Source: Chitinophaga sp. (GTDB lineage: Bacteria > Bacteroidota > Bacteroidia > Chitinophagales > Chitinophagaceae). Taken from it: a DNA stretch of 64,000 bases. A model generated the notes under the pieces. The model did not search any database and was not told the DNA's origin. It was given only the letters and a program-made list of their open reading frames with translations. The stretch spans positions 62,001 through 126,000 of the forward strand of contig NZ_JAFAIX010000002.1 of assembly GCF_019236475.1 (NCBI RefSeq). The letters run 5' to 3'. Positions 8,150 to 16,834 of this stretch are shown one piece after another. A program made the translations under genes and the position numbers. Every line of letters starts with the position of its first letter. The first letter of the stretch is position 1.

Positions 8150-9487
8150 TTACCAGATACCGGTATAGTTCTGTGGAGTGATCGCTTTGAGTTCTTTTTT
8201 CAATGCAGCACTGATTTTGAGCCCATCAATGAACTTGTGCATACTTTGCTTAGTGATTGCATCGCCGCCACGGGTGAGGGCTTTCAGCGCCTCGTATGGC
8301 TGCGGATAGTTTTCACGGCGCAGTACTGTCTGGATAGCTTCTGCTACTACCGCCCAGTTTTGTTCCAGGTCGTTATGCAGTTTGGCTTCGTTGAGGATCA
8401 GTTTAGACAAGCCTTTTTGGATAGATTTAGTAGCCAAGATGGTATGTCCGAAAGGAACGCCCAGGTTACGCAGTACAGTAGAATCGGTCAGGTCGCGCTG
8501 CAGACGGGAAATCGGCAGTTTGGCGCTGAGGTGTTCGAAGATAGCGTTAGCCAGACCCAGGTTACCTTCTGCATTTTCGAAATCGATCGGATTTACCTTG
8601 TGCGGCATAGCTGAGGAGCCTACTTCATCTTTCTTGATTTTCTGTTTGAAGTAATCCATGGAGATGTATTGCCATATATCACGAGAGAAATCAATGAGGA
8701 TGGTATTGATACGTTTCAGGGTATCAAACTGAGCGGAGATATTGTCGTAATGTTCGATCTGCGTGGTATATTTCATTCTTTGCAGGCCGAGGGTATTGTT
8801 CACGAATTTCTCCCCGAATTTTTCCCAGTTGATTTTAGGGAAAGCTACGTGGTGTGCATTGAAGTTACCAGTAGCGCCACCAAATTTCGCTGCAAAAGGA
8901 ATTTCGCTGAGCAGTTTAATCTGACCTTCCAGTCTTTCTACGAATACCATGATTTCCTTACCGAGAATGGTTGGAGACGCTGGTTGTCCATGTGTACGCG
9001 CCAGCATAGGCACTTTCATCCAGGCTTTAGCCATTTTGGAGAGTTCCAATACCATATTCGCCATAGCGGGCATATATACATGCTCGATAGCGTCTTTCCA
9101 GAACAGCGGGGTAGCCGTGTTGTTCACATCCTGAGAGGTCAGACCGAAGTGTACCCATTCCAGTTTGTCTTCCAGACCGAGGTTCTTCAGTTCATTTTTC
9201 AGGAAGTATTCTACTGCCTTCACATCGTGATTGGTGATCTTTTCCGTGTCCTTGATCAGTTGGGCATTCTCTACAGTAAATTCCTGGTAGATCTTGCGCA
9301 ATGCGGGTACCTTGGCTTTTGGCAGCGTAAATAATTTTTGCTCTGCGAGCGCAATAAAGTATTCCACCTCTACCATCACACGGTAACGGATCAACGCAAA
9401 TTCAGAGAAATAATTGGCCAGCTCGTCCAGTTGCTTGCGATAGCGCCCGTCCAGCGGAGAAATGGCAGTTAATGGTTGTAATTGCAT
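8150..9487 (-). CDS. purB: Adenylosuccinate lyase
   Basis: A 445-residue fumarase/aspartase-superfamily lyase that acts twice in purine synthesis (SAICAR to AICAR; adenylosuccinate to AMP). The superfamily signature SSAMPHKVNP is at residues 291-300 on the mobile catalytic loop. Other conserved blocks are LTSQD (116-120) and THGQPASPT with the catalytic His (from 165). Start, length and the N-terminal PLDGRYR motif fit bacterial PurB of the E. coli type. Its start codon lies against the divergent mqnA promoter region. Confidence 0.98.
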   Translation of the reverse strand: MQLQPLTAISPLDGRYRKQLDELANYFSEFALIRYRVMVEVEYFIALAEQKLFTLPKAKVPALRKIYQEFTVENAQLIKDTEKITNHDVKAVEYFLKNELKNLGLEDKLEWVHFGLTSQDVNNTATPLFWKDAIEHVYMPAMANMVLELSKMAKAWMKVPMLARTHGQPASPTILGKEIMVFVERLEGQIKLLSEIPFAAKFGGATGNFNAHHVAFPKINWEKFGEKFVNNTLGLQRMKYTTQIEHYDNISAQFDTLKRINTILIDFSRDIWQYISMDYFKQKIKKDEVGSSAMPHKVNPIDFENAEGNLGLANAIFEHLSAKLPISRLQRDLTDSTVLRNLGVPFGHTILATKSIQKGLSKLILNEAKLHNDLEQNWAVVAEAIQTVLRRENYPQPYEALKALTRGGDAITKQSMHKFIDGLKISAALKKELKAITPQNYTGIW

Positions 9488-9495
9488 AATTTAGT

Positions 9496-9503
9496 TACTT
9501 TTG
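9496..9503 (+). promoter_or_regulatory. Putative -7 box of mqnA
   Basis: TACTTTTG (TAnnTTTG) followed by C lies just inside the divergent purB start and 20 bases before the preferred mqnA start at 9524. A TTGT about 17 bases upstream could be a weak -33 box. If real, translation cannot start at the upstream TTG (9482). Confidence 0.55.
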
Positions 9504-9523
9504 CAGCTTCAAAATTACAGAAA

Positions 9524-10279
9524 TTGGAACGGAAAGTAAAAGTAGCGGCTGTAAGTTATTTGAATACGAAGCCTTTATTGTATGGATTCAGGAATCATCC
9601 GGTGATGGATATGATGGAATTATCAATGGACTATCCGGCTAAAATAGCGCAGCAACTGATAGACGGAGAAGTAGACGTGGCGCTGGTGCCAGTAGCCATT
9701 ATACCTAAACTAAAAGAGTACCATATCATCGCTGATTACTGCATAGGAGCAGAGGGACCAGTAGCATCGGTATGTTTGTACAGTGAGGTGCCCCTTCATG
9801 ACATTAAAAGAATTTACCTGGATTATCAGAGCCGTACTTCGGTAGCGCTCCTGAAAGTGTTGGTAAAAGAATACTGGAAGCTGGATGTGGAGTTTGTAGC
9901 CACCAACGGGGACTATGAAGCCAATATTAAAGGGACAGATGCCGGCCTGGTGATCGGCGATCGCGCCCTGAAACAACGCCATATATCTCCGTTTATCTAT
10001 GATCTGGCAGAACACTGGATGCGTTTTACCAGCCTGCCTTTCGTATTTGCGGCCTGGATCAGCAACAAACCATTGCCGGAAGCCTTTACCAGCGCCTTTA
10101 ATAATGCCACTGGTATCGGTATCAGTAATATCCCTGCTGTAGTAGCCGAGAATCCGTATGATGTATACGACCTCACTACCTACTATGTACAGAATATCAG
10201 CTACCCGCTGACACCTGCCAAACGCCAGGGAATGCAGAAATTCCTGGGCTATCTGATGGCAGCACAACCGGTGGGCTAA
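9524..10279 (+). CDS. mqnA: Chorismate dehydratase MqnA (futalosine pathway)
   Basis: A 251-residue periplasmic-binding-protein-fold enzyme that removes water from chorismate to give 3-enolpyruvylbenzoate, the first committed step of the futalosine menaquinone route. The N-terminal KVKVAAVSYLNTKPLLYGF and the DVALVPVAIIPKL and RTSVALLKVL blocks are typical. I start at TTG 9524, giving MERKVKVAAVSYLNTKP as in the family; the longer frame from TTG 9482 would add 14 atypical residues and run through a -7 promoter box. No other mqn gene is in the window, so the pathway is scattered. Confidence 0.93.
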   Translation: MERKVKVAAVSYLNTKPLLYGFRNHPVMDMMELSMDYPAKIAQQLIDGEVDVALVPVAIIPKLKEYHIIADYCIGAEGPVASVCLYSEVPLHDIKRIYLDYQSRTSVALLKVLVKEYWKLDVEFVATNGDYEANIKGTDAGLVIGDRALKQRHISPFIYDLAEHWMRFTSLPFVFAAWISNKPLPEAFTSAFNNATGIGISNIPAVVAENPYDVYDLTTYYVQNISYPLTPAKRQGMQKFLGYLMAAQPVG

Positions 10280-10339
10280 CGCCTTTTTTGTTTAGCAGGA
10301 TTTCCGTAACTTCATAATTCACCCAATCATTTAGGGGCT

Positions 10340-10999
10340 ATGAAGATTGGTATCCTGGGTAGCGGTCCCGTAGGACTTACCCTTGGTAAAGGCCTTATTC
10401 AGACAGGGCACCAAATCACAATAGGCACCCGCAATCCGGCTCGGGAATCATTGCAACAATGGGCCAAACACCAGGGCGACCAGGTGGCCATTGGTACTTT
10501 TCGTCATGCGGCTGAATTCGGGGAACTTATTCTGATCTGTACTAGCTGGATCGGTACACAAAAAGCTATAGAATCTGCCGGTATTTGGAATTTCAAAAAC
10601 AAGACCGTTGTAGATGTCACCAATCCTGTGGATGGAAAAGGCCCGGATGAATTCGGACGCCTTAACCTGATCATCGGGCACAATCATTCTGCCGGAGAGC
10701 AAATCCAGGCCTGGCTGCCACCAGATGCAAGCGTAGTGAAAGCACTTAGCTGCATCGGACATGAGCATATGCTCCTTCCCAGTTTTCAGGAAGGAACACC
10801 TACCATGTTTATCGCTGGCAACAACCCGGAAGCCAAACACTTGGTCAGAAAACTGCTCCAGCAAATGGGATGGTATGATATTGCAGATATGGGCAGAATA
10901 GAAATGAGCAGAAATATAGAACCACTGTCTGTGCTGTGGGCCGCATACGGCTTTTTGAATAACAGCAGAGGTCATGCTTTCAAATTATTGAAGAAGTAG
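10340..10999 (+). CDS. NADPH:F420 oxidoreductase-like Rossmann protein
   Basis: A 219-residue protein of the F420-dependent NADP oxidoreductase/ProC-like superfamily. It opens with a dinucleotide-binding loop (MKIGILGSGPVGLTLGKGL) and a second-strand basic motif suited to NADP (IGTRNPAR). A second conserved block is KTVVDVTNPVDGKG. Bacteroidota are not known to make coenzyme F420, so the name describes ancestry; the substrate may be another redox partner. The gene ends before a stem-loop (11043-11067) and a composite element belonging to the convergent M1 gene. Confidence 0.8.
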   Translation: MKIGILGSGPVGLTLGKGLIQTGHQITIGTRNPARESLQQWAKHQGDQVAIGTFRHAAEFGELILICTSWIGTQKAIESAGIWNFKNKTVVDVTNPVDGKGPDEFGRLNLIIGHNHSAGEQIQAWLPPDASVVKALSCIGHEHMLLPSFQEGTPTMFIAGNNPEAKHLVRKLLQQMGWYDIADMGRIEMSRNIEPLSVLWAAYGFLNNSRGHAFKLLKK

Positions 11000-11042
11000 T
11001 TGCACCAAACCCTCGAGAGGGCATTCCGTCCGATTACTCCGT

Positions 11043-11067
11043 GTCTGCGGTAGCAAAACCGCAAGAC
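11043..11067 (+). terminator. Weak stem-loop after the F420-reductase-like gene
   Basis: Arms 11043-11050 and 11059-11067 pair through GTC and GCGG blocks with a small bulge, followed by a short T run. It may end the plus-strand gene. Confidence 0.4.
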
Positions 11068-11092
11068 TTTCAAAAATAAAAAGCTGTATGAA

Positions 11093-11161
11093 AAAGGGAA
11101 TTGACACTACGTCAATTCCCTTTCTATTTTCTATTTTTCGTTGTTCCTGCCATGCAGGAGC
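11093..11161 (-). repeat. Composite palindrome-terminator element, copy 2 (3' of M1 peptidase, shortened)
   Basis: Reading the minus strand from the M1 stop: GGCTCCTGC, a short palindrome remnant (GCATGGCAGGAAC), the linker AACGAAAA and then a 13-bp hairpin (arms 11093-11105 and 11111-11123) flanked by A/T runs. Order, linker and distance from the stop match copies at 1324-1400 and 62516-62605, but the GC palindrome is shortened and the hairpin apex differs. The hairpin should terminate transcription in both directions. Confidence 0.7.
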
Positions 11162-11167
11162 CTTTTA

Positions 11168-12802
11168 TTATTTCACTTCTTTTACATTGATATAGAAATT
11201 AGGATCCACCTCGAAATCCTTTGCCTTCGGCAGTGTAAAGCTGGCGGTATGCCACATCGTTCCAGGATAAATCAGGGTATAGCCGCTTTCGTTCAACTTT
11301 ACTTTCACTGGCATGTTGAAATCCTTTACTTCACTCACCCAACGGAATTGCAACTGCTGGCCAATGATCCGGTATTCCAGCGTTGGAAGGGTGGTTTTAG
11401 TCAGGTATTGTTCATACATCTTATTCAGATTGATACCGGTAAAGGAATTGATATAATCCTGCACCTGCCTACCAGTAACTGTTTGATGCCAGAAGGTTTT
11501 ATTCATACCGCGCAGCAGTTGGCGGAAAGCCTCGTCGCTACCCATAATCTGACGAATCATATGGATCATCTGGGCGCCTTTGTAATACATATCTCCACTG
11601 CCTTCTGCATTCACATTGTACGCAGGGATAATAGGTACATCATTTTTGATGTTTTTCCTGATGCCATGCGCATATTCATTACCGGCTTTCGGTCCAAACT
11701 GACAAGTGGTAAAGAGGGTTTCGGAATAATTGGTAAATGCCTCGTGTACCCACATGTCTGCCAGATCTTTGGTGGTGATATTATTGCCAAACCATTCATG
11801 GCCACTTTCGTGAACAATGATAAAATCCCATTTCAGTCCCCAACCCGTACCAGAGAGGTCTCTGCCCAGGTATCCCATCTTGAATTTATTGCCATAGGCC
11901 ACCGCACTCTGGTGTTCCATACCGAGGAAAGGTGTTTCTACCAGTTTATAGCTGTCTTCATAAAAAGGATATTTTCCAAACCAATATTCAAAGCATTTGA
12001 GCATTGGTTTTACCACTTCGAAATGAGTGCGGGCGGTGTCTACATCATAATCCAATACCCAGTAGGATAAATCTAGCTTACCACCTTCTCCTTTATAGCT
12101 GTCCTTGATTTCGGTATAGTGACCAATATCCATGGTTACATCGTAGTTATTGATAGGATTGGAGACATGCCATTTGTAAGTGGTGGTACCATCCGCATTA
12201 GGAATGGTCTTTTTCAGTCGGCCATTGGAAACTGCCATCAGCTCTGCGGGAACAGTCAGGGAAATATCCATATTTTCTGGCTCGTCGTATTGATGGTCTT
12301 TATTTGGCCACCAGGCGCTGGCGCCAAATCCTTGGACGGCGGTAGCAATCCATGGACGTCCCTCTCTGTCTTTCGCCCATACTACGCCGCCATCCCATGG
12401 CGCATTGCGGGCCCCATGTGGTTTTCCAGAATAGAAGATGGTGATTTTAGCGGATTTTTTAGGCAGTTGGGGAGACTTGATCTTCACAAACCAGGCATTA
12501 CCATCCCTGGTAAATTCCAGAGAGTGTTTATCCTGTAAAATACTGTCTATCACCATAGGTTCCTGGAGGTCTATTTGCATAGTACTATCGGCTTTCAGGA
12601 TGGTATAGGTGATGGTATTAAACCCGTTGATGGTGGAGTCTTCCAGGTTAACGTTGACATGGAGGTCATAACTGGTTACATCCCACCAGGCTCTTTCGGG
12701 GGTAATGCTTCCTCTGAGGGTATCTGCCCTGGTAAATTTGGTTTGAGCAAAACTGGCACCGGTGGCCAGCATTGCCAGGCAGAACAATTTTATGCCGCGC
12801 AT
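11168..12802 (-). CDS. M1-family zinc aminopeptidase, secreted
   Basis: A 544-residue gluzincin with a signal peptide (about residues 1-19, ending ASFAQ). The zinc site is H331-E332-SG-H335 with the third ligand E354 in WVHEAFTNYSE, the exact M1 spacing. The substrate-binding motif that is GAMEN in most M1 enzymes is here G294-MEHQ. The N-terminal beta-saddle domain precedes the catalytic domain, and the long C-terminal helical domain of aminopeptidase N is absent; a short beta domain ends the protein, as in compact Bacteroidota M1 enzymes. It likely trims peptides in the periplasm. It is divergent from the solute-binding protein gene. Confidence 0.93.
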   Translation of the reverse strand: MRGIKLFCLAMLATGASFAQTKFTRADTLRGSITPERAWWDVTSYDLHVNVNLEDSTINGFNTITYTILKADSTMQIDLQEPMVIDSILQDKHSLEFTRDGNAWFVKIKSPQLPKKSAKITIFYSGKPHGARNAPWDGGVVWAKDREGRPWIATAVQGFGASAWWPNKDHQYDEPENMDISLTVPAELMAVSNGRLKKTIPNADGTTTYKWHVSNPINNYDVTMDIGHYTEIKDSYKGEGGKLDLSYWVLDYDVDTARTHFEVVKPMLKCFEYWFGKYPFYEDSYKLVETPFLGMEHQSAVAYGNKFKMGYLGRDLSGTGWGLKWDFIIVHESGHEWFGNNITTKDLADMWVHEAFTNYSETLFTTCQFGPKAGNEYAHGIRKNIKNDVPIIPAYNVNAEGSGDMYYKGAQMIHMIRQIMGSDEAFRQLLRGMNKTFWHQTVTGRQVQDYINSFTGINLNKMYEQYLTKTTLPTLEYRIIGQQLQFRWVSEVKDFNMPVKVKLNESGYTLIYPGTMWHTASFTLPKAKDFEVDPNFYINVKEVK

Positions 12803-12847
12803 AATTCGATATGATTTATTTCGGGAAAGATATTAATTTACTGCCAA

Positions 12848-14494
12848 ATGAAAAGTTGTTATTGTCAGGCGGTTATATTTGGATTTAATTTAATGGCTAT
12901 TGTTTTGATTTTCGGAGGCTGTGGGCCTTCCGGAAAATCGGATAAACAGGTATTCCGCTATAACCAAGTGGAAGGTATTGCCAGTCTTGATCCCGCATTT
13001 GCCCGCAACCAGGCCGTATTATGGGCCGTTCATCAGTTGTATAATACATTAGTAGAGATAGATGACCAGTTGCAGATGAAACCCTCGCTGGCCAAAAGCT
13101 GGGAGGAATCTCCAGACCATCAGACGTTTACGTTCCACCTCCGTACGGATGTTTATTTCCATGACAATGACATTTTCCCGGGAGGGAAAGGCCGCCGGAT
13201 GGTAGCCGAAGATGTGGTGTATAGTCTGCGTCGTATTATGGACCCCGCCACCGCTTCCAGCGGTGCTTGGATATTCAACGGCCGTGTGCCTAAGGATTCC
13301 GCTTTCATAGCGGTGAATGATTCTACCTTTCAACTCCGACTACTCCAACCATTCCATCCCATCCTGGGAATCCTGAGTATGCAGTACTGCTCCGTAGTAC
13401 CGCATGAGGCCATCACCAAATATGGGAAAGACTTCCGCAATCATCCTTGCGGTACCGGACCTTTCCAGTTTTTCCTCTGGGACGAAGGTCAGGCACTGGT
13501 GCTCCATAAGAACCCGCATTACTTTGAAAAAGATAGCGCTGGCCATGCATTACCATACCTAGATGCCGTACAGGTAAGCTTCCTGGAGAGTAAAGCCACA
13601 GAATTCCTATTGTTCCGACAAGGGCAACTGGATTTCATGAACGATATTGACGCCTCCTTTAAAGATGAAGTACTTTCCCGTAAAGGAGACCTGAAAGCTG
13701 AATGGAAAGATAAAATGGTATTGGACAAGCATCCATATCTAAATACTGAATACCTCGGGATCTTGTGCGATAGTACCCAAGAGCTTGTCCGCAATTCCCC
13801 GCTGCGCCTGAAGAAGATTCGCCAAGCGATCAACTACGGTTTCGACCGTACGAAAATGATGACCTATCTGCGTAATGGCATAGGAACGGCGGCTACCGCT
13901 GGATTTGTACCCGCTGGTTTGCCATCGTTTGACAGTACCCGTGTTCCCGGTTACCGTTATAATCCGGCCAAGACCCGCCAGCTCCTCAAAGAAGCCGGCT
14001 TCCCAGATGGAAAAGGTCTTCCTGTAATCAAACTGTTGTCTATTCCTATTTACGCCGACCTGGCCAACTATGTAGCCAATCAGCTCCAGGAGAGCGGTAT
14101 TCATATTCAGGTGGAGGTCATCCAGAAAAGTCTGTTGCTGGAGCAAACGGCCAAATCTCAGGCCTTGTTCTTCAGAGGTAGCTGGATTGCGGATTACCCG
14201 GATGCAGAAAGCTACTTGGCCATGTTCTATAGCGGCAATCCCGCCCCGCCCAATTATACCCGGTTTGCCCATGGGGCCTATGACAAATTATACCTGCAAT
14301 CCCTCCAGGAAACGAACGACAGCCTAAGGTACGCCGAGTACCAAGCGATGGACCGTATTATCGTGGAGGAGGCGCCGGTAGTACCACTTTTCTACGACGA
14401 AGTGATTCATCTTATCCAGCCATCCGTGCAAGGAATGGAAAGTAATGGATTGAATCTGCTGGAGTTACGAAGGGTCAGAAAAAGTTTGCACTAG
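12848..14494 (+). CDS. Family-5 extracellular solute-binding lipoprotein (DppA/OppA-like)
   Basis: A 548-residue peptide/nickel-type substrate-binding protein. The N-terminus is a lipoprotein signal with lipobox IFGGC (Cys25). Conserved SBP_bac_5 blocks are present: SLDPAFARNQAVLWAVHQLYN, PSLAKSWEESPDHQTFTFHL, VVAEDVVYSLRRI and GTGPFQF. No permease or ATPase gene is adjacent, so it is a solitary binding protein whose transporter lies elsewhere or which works in sensing. It is divergent from the M1 peptidase, so peptide supply and peptide uptake could be linked; that is inference. Confidence 0.92.
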   Translation: MKSCYCQAVIFGFNLMAIVLIFGGCGPSGKSDKQVFRYNQVEGIASLDPAFARNQAVLWAVHQLYNTLVEIDDQLQMKPSLAKSWEESPDHQTFTFHLRTDVYFHDNDIFPGGKGRRMVAEDVVYSLRRIMDPATASSGAWIFNGRVPKDSAFIAVNDSTFQLRLLQPFHPILGILSMQYCSVVPHEAITKYGKDFRNHPCGTGPFQFFLWDEGQALVLHKNPHYFEKDSAGHALPYLDAVQVSFLESKATEFLLFRQGQLDFMNDIDASFKDEVLSRKGDLKAEWKDKMVLDKHPYLNTEYLGILCDSTQELVRNSPLRLKKIRQAINYGFDRTKMMTYLRNGIGTAATAGFVPAGLPSFDSTRVPGYRYNPAKTRQLLKEAGFPDGKGLPVIKLLSIPIYADLANYVANQLQESGIHIQVEVIQKSLLLEQTAKSQALFFRGSWIADYPDAESYLAMFYSGNPAPPNYTRFAHGAYDKLYLQSLQETNDSLRYAEYQAMDRIIVEEAPVVPLFYDEVIHLIQPSVQGMESNGLNLLELRRVRKSLH

Positions 14495-14596
14495 GATATT
14501 TTAACATTTCCTTGGGGATAATCAGGTATCTTTTCCGCTCAGTTCCAGGTAATTAAGCTACCTTTACTGCTTATTTGTCAACTTATAAATTAGAAA

Positions 14597-15376
14597 ATGA
14601 CAGCAATCCTGATATTCTTCTGTGTGCATTGGTTCGCGTCTTTGTTTTTTCACACGTTCTATTTGCACCGATATGCTTCTCACCAGATGTACACTACCAG
14701 TAAATTCTGGGAGCGGTTCTTTTATTTTTGTACCTGGTTTTTCCAAGGTTCATCCTACCTGGTTCCAAGAGCTTACGGTGTAATGCACCGCATGCACCAC
14801 GAATTCAGCGACACTGAGCAAGATCCGCATTCTCCACATTTCTTCAAAGATGTATGGTCAATGATGTGGCATACCCGTAAAATTTATAACGGATTTTTAC
14901 ACAAAACAAATAACGTAGATCCAAAGTTCCTGGAAGAGCCATTACCAGAATGGGATGCAATGGATAAATTCGGTGACAACAACATCACCCGTTTTATCTG
15001 GATGGGATTATACATCGCTTTCTATGTTGCATTTGTACCTGCTGGTATGTGGTACCTGTACCTGCTGCTGCCTATTCACTTCCTGATGGGACCTGTGCAG
15101 GGTGCAGTAGTAAACTGGTGCGGTCATAAATATGGTTACAGTAACTTCGATAACGGAGACAAGTCTAAAAATTCTTCTCCTATCGGTATCATCCTGATGG
15201 GTGAACTGTTCCAGAATAATCACCATAAGTTTAAAGACAGTCCAAACTTCGCTAAGAAATGGTTTGAGCTGGATCCTAGCTACCAGGTGATGAAACTGAT
15301 GAATTTCATCGGTATAATTAAACTGAAGCCGGCCCTGATTACCCCGGCGCAGCTTAAAGACGCAAAAGCTGCATAA
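14597..15376 (+). CDS. Membrane fatty acid desaturase (acyl-CoA desaturase type)
   Basis: A 259-residue di-iron desaturase. Histidine boxes are visible: H24-RYAS-H29, H64-RM-H67-H68 (MHRMHHEFSDTEQDPHSP) and H209-H210 in NNHHKFKDSPN, plus WCGHKYGYSN as a fourth His region. Hydrophobic segments at about 3-20 and 133-165 would anchor it in the inner membrane. It is expected to introduce a cis double bond into acyl chains, adjusting membrane fluidity. The gene stands alone, closed by a strong terminator shared with the convergent operon behind it. Confidence 0.92.
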   Translation: MTAILIFFCVHWFASLFFHTFYLHRYASHQMYTTSKFWERFFYFCTWFFQGSSYLVPRAYGVMHRMHHEFSDTEQDPHSPHFFKDVWSMMWHTRKIYNGFLHKTNNVDPKFLEEPLPEWDAMDKFGDNNITRFIWMGLYIAFYVAFVPAGMWYLYLLLPIHFLMGPVQGAVVNWCGHKYGYSNFDNGDKSKNSSPIGIILMGELFQNNHHKFKDSPNFAKKWFELDPSYQVMKLMNFIGIIKLKPALITPAQLKDAKAA

Positions 15377-15401
15377 TACACCGGAATCAATCTGTATCAA
15401 T

Positions 15402-15439
15402 AAACAAGGAGTCCCGCCAATTGGTGGGACTCCTTGTTT
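15402..15439. terminator. Bidirectional terminator between the desaturase and the arabinose-donor-like operon
   Basis: A near-perfect inverted repeat (arms about 15402-15418 and 15423-15439) with A-rich 5' and T-rich 3' ends lies exactly between the two convergent 3' ends, one base from the HAD gene stop. Confidence 0.9.
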
Positions 15440-16054
15440 TTATATATCTGCGTAGGAAACTTTTTCCCTGAAGGGCCTGAAATGTGCATAGTTGCCTGCC
15501 AATGCTAGCATGGGTTTATCCCCGGAGCTATCGCCATAAGCATAGACGTTCGTATAGTCTTCTAGGTTATATACCGCCCGAATCCTTTTTACCTTCTCAT
15601 CCCCATTACAGTTGATTCCCTGTAGCTTACCCGTTATCACCTGATCTCTTACTTCCAGCTCTGAGCCGATACATTTAATCCCGATTGCCTCGCACCAGGG
15701 GGCTACCCAATGGGTGGCCGATGCAGTCACCACTACCACGTCATGCCCTTGCTGCTGGTGCTGGCGTATGGTCTGCAATGCCTGTTCCCGAATCAGTGTT
15801 GGCAATGCCTCCCTACAAAAGCGATTACATCCTTCCGCAAATGCTACTTCAGACATAGTACCAAAGAAATGGGTCAGCACCCTTTCTTTCATCTGCTGAG
15901 CAGGGATACGCTTCATCTTGAAAGCAAGGAGTGCAGGAAGGAGTCGGACAACGCCCGCCACCAGCGATTTTTGACCGCGCTGATAACGGATGATTTCCCA
16001 GAGTGTATCCTTGGTCGTTATAGTACCGTCGAAATCGAAAAATGCAATGGTCAC
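15440..16054 (-). CDS. HAD-family phosphatase (SerB-like, subfamily IB)
   Basis: A 204-residue HAD hydrolase. Motif I is D7-x-D9-G-T (FFDFDGTITTKDT), motif II is VVVVTAS, and the metal-binding motif is YAYGDSSGDKPML. A helical cap (GQKSLVAGVVRLLPALLAFK) follows motif I, as in SerB/CicA proteins. I start at GTG 16054, which overlaps the upstream SDR stop as GTGA; an in-frame ATG at 16123 would add 23 residues inside the SDR gene. It is last in an operon with a DPPR-synthase-like UbiA protein and DprE1/DprE2-like enzymes, so removal of the 5-phosphate from polyprenyl-phospho-phosphoribose is its likely job. That role is inferred. Confidence 0.85.
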   Translation of the reverse strand: MTIAFFDFDGTITTKDTLWEIIRYQRGQKSLVAGVVRLLPALLAFKMKRIPAQQMKERVLTHFFGTMSEVAFAEGCNRFCREALPTLIREQALQTIRQHQQQGHDVVVVTASATHWVAPWCEAIGIKCIGSELEVRDQVITGKLQGINCNGDEKVKRIRAVYNLEDYTNVYAYGDSSGDKPMLALAGNYAHFRPFREKVSYADI

Positions 16055-16782
16055 AGCTTTAGTTTTTTGAATATCCCTTCCGGAATGGATGTAATAATCA
16101 GCATGATATATCGCCAATGCCATTTTACGTAGAGGGTGTTCTTTTTCTTCATTACACCTTTATATATAGCCACTGCCACATCCTCAGGTTGGGCGGTGAT
16201 CACTGGAGGCAGTTTCAGGTGCTGTGTCATTCGAGTATTCACGAATCCAGGTTGTACACTCATCACGTGTATGCCTTTGTGAAAGAGTCGGTTACGGAGA
16301 CCGCTGAGGTAAGCCGTGAAACCCGCTTTGGCGCTGCCATAAATATAATTGCTCATACGACCTCTTTCCCCGGCTACGGAGCTAATGCCTACAATGAGTC
16401 CTTTGCCACTGGCGGCATAGCTTTCCGCCACAATATTCAGGATGCTCACCGCCCCTGTATAATTGGTATGAATAATCCGGGCAGTTTCGTCCCAGTTTTG
16501 CTCCGCTTTCTCCTGCTCGCCGAGGTAGCCGAATACACAGATCGTGATGTCTGGGACCTGGGGCAGATTATTATAAAAGGCGGCATGGGTATCAAAGGCC
16601 AATGCATCAAAGTCATGTACAGAGGCTTTTATATCGAAACGTATTTGGAGGTCTTGTTGCAGCGGAATGAGCGCGTTGCTATTCCTGGCAGCAAGAAGGA
16701 TATCATATTTTTTAGCGGCGAATTCACGAGCGATGGCTACGGCCATATCTGATCCAGCGCCTAATATTAGTACGGATGCCAT
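16051..16782 (-). CDS. SDR oxidoreductase, DprE2-like
   Basis: A 243-residue short-chain dehydrogenase. The coenzyme loop is VLILGAGSDMAVAIARE, the catalytic residues are S134/S135, Y148 and K152 (YIYGSAKAG), and VQPGFVNTRMT follows. In mycobacteria DprE2 reduces the 2'-keto intermediate made by DprE1 to give decaprenyl-phospho-arabinose, and the adjacency here to a DprE1-like oxidase gives the same pairing. Its 3' end overlaps the HAD gene by 4 bases, suggesting translational coupling. A 193-base gap containing a CGCAAAG-rich repeat separates it from the oxidase gene. Confidence 0.85.
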   Translation of the reverse strand: MASVLILGAGSDMAVAIAREFAAKKYDILLAARNSNALIPLQQDLQIRFDIKASVHDFDALAFDTHAAFYNNLPQVPDITICVFGYLGEQEKAEQNWDETARIIHTNYTGAVSILNIVAESYAASGKGLIVGISSVAGERGRMSNYIYGSAKAGFTAYLSGLRNRLFHKGIHVMSVQPGFVNTRMTQHLKLPPVITAQPEDVAVAIYKGVMKKKNTLYVKWHWRYIMLIITSIPEGIFKKLKL

Positions 16783-16834
16783 GGGATTAAAGAAGTACTT
16801 GGTTAGCAGGTGTTAGTTAAAGCTATTAAAATCA

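Noticed and set aside
8669-9334. A 221-codon open frame on the plus strand opposite purB.
   Set aside because: It lies wholly antisense to a certain purB and its translation resembles no protein; it is a codon-usage shadow.
11141-12070. A 309-codon open frame on the plus strand opposite the M1 peptidase.
   Set aside because: Fully antisense to an intact, recognisable peptidase gene; His/Ile-rich translation typical of a shadow frame.
14597-15376. Possible membership of the desaturase in the arabinose-donor gene group.
   Set aside because: It is on the other strand, convergent, and separated by a strong bidirectional terminator.
16117-16752. A 211-codon open frame opposite the DprE2-like SDR.
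   Set aside because: Antisense to a gene with intact catalytic motifs and coupled operon neighbours; no homology visible.
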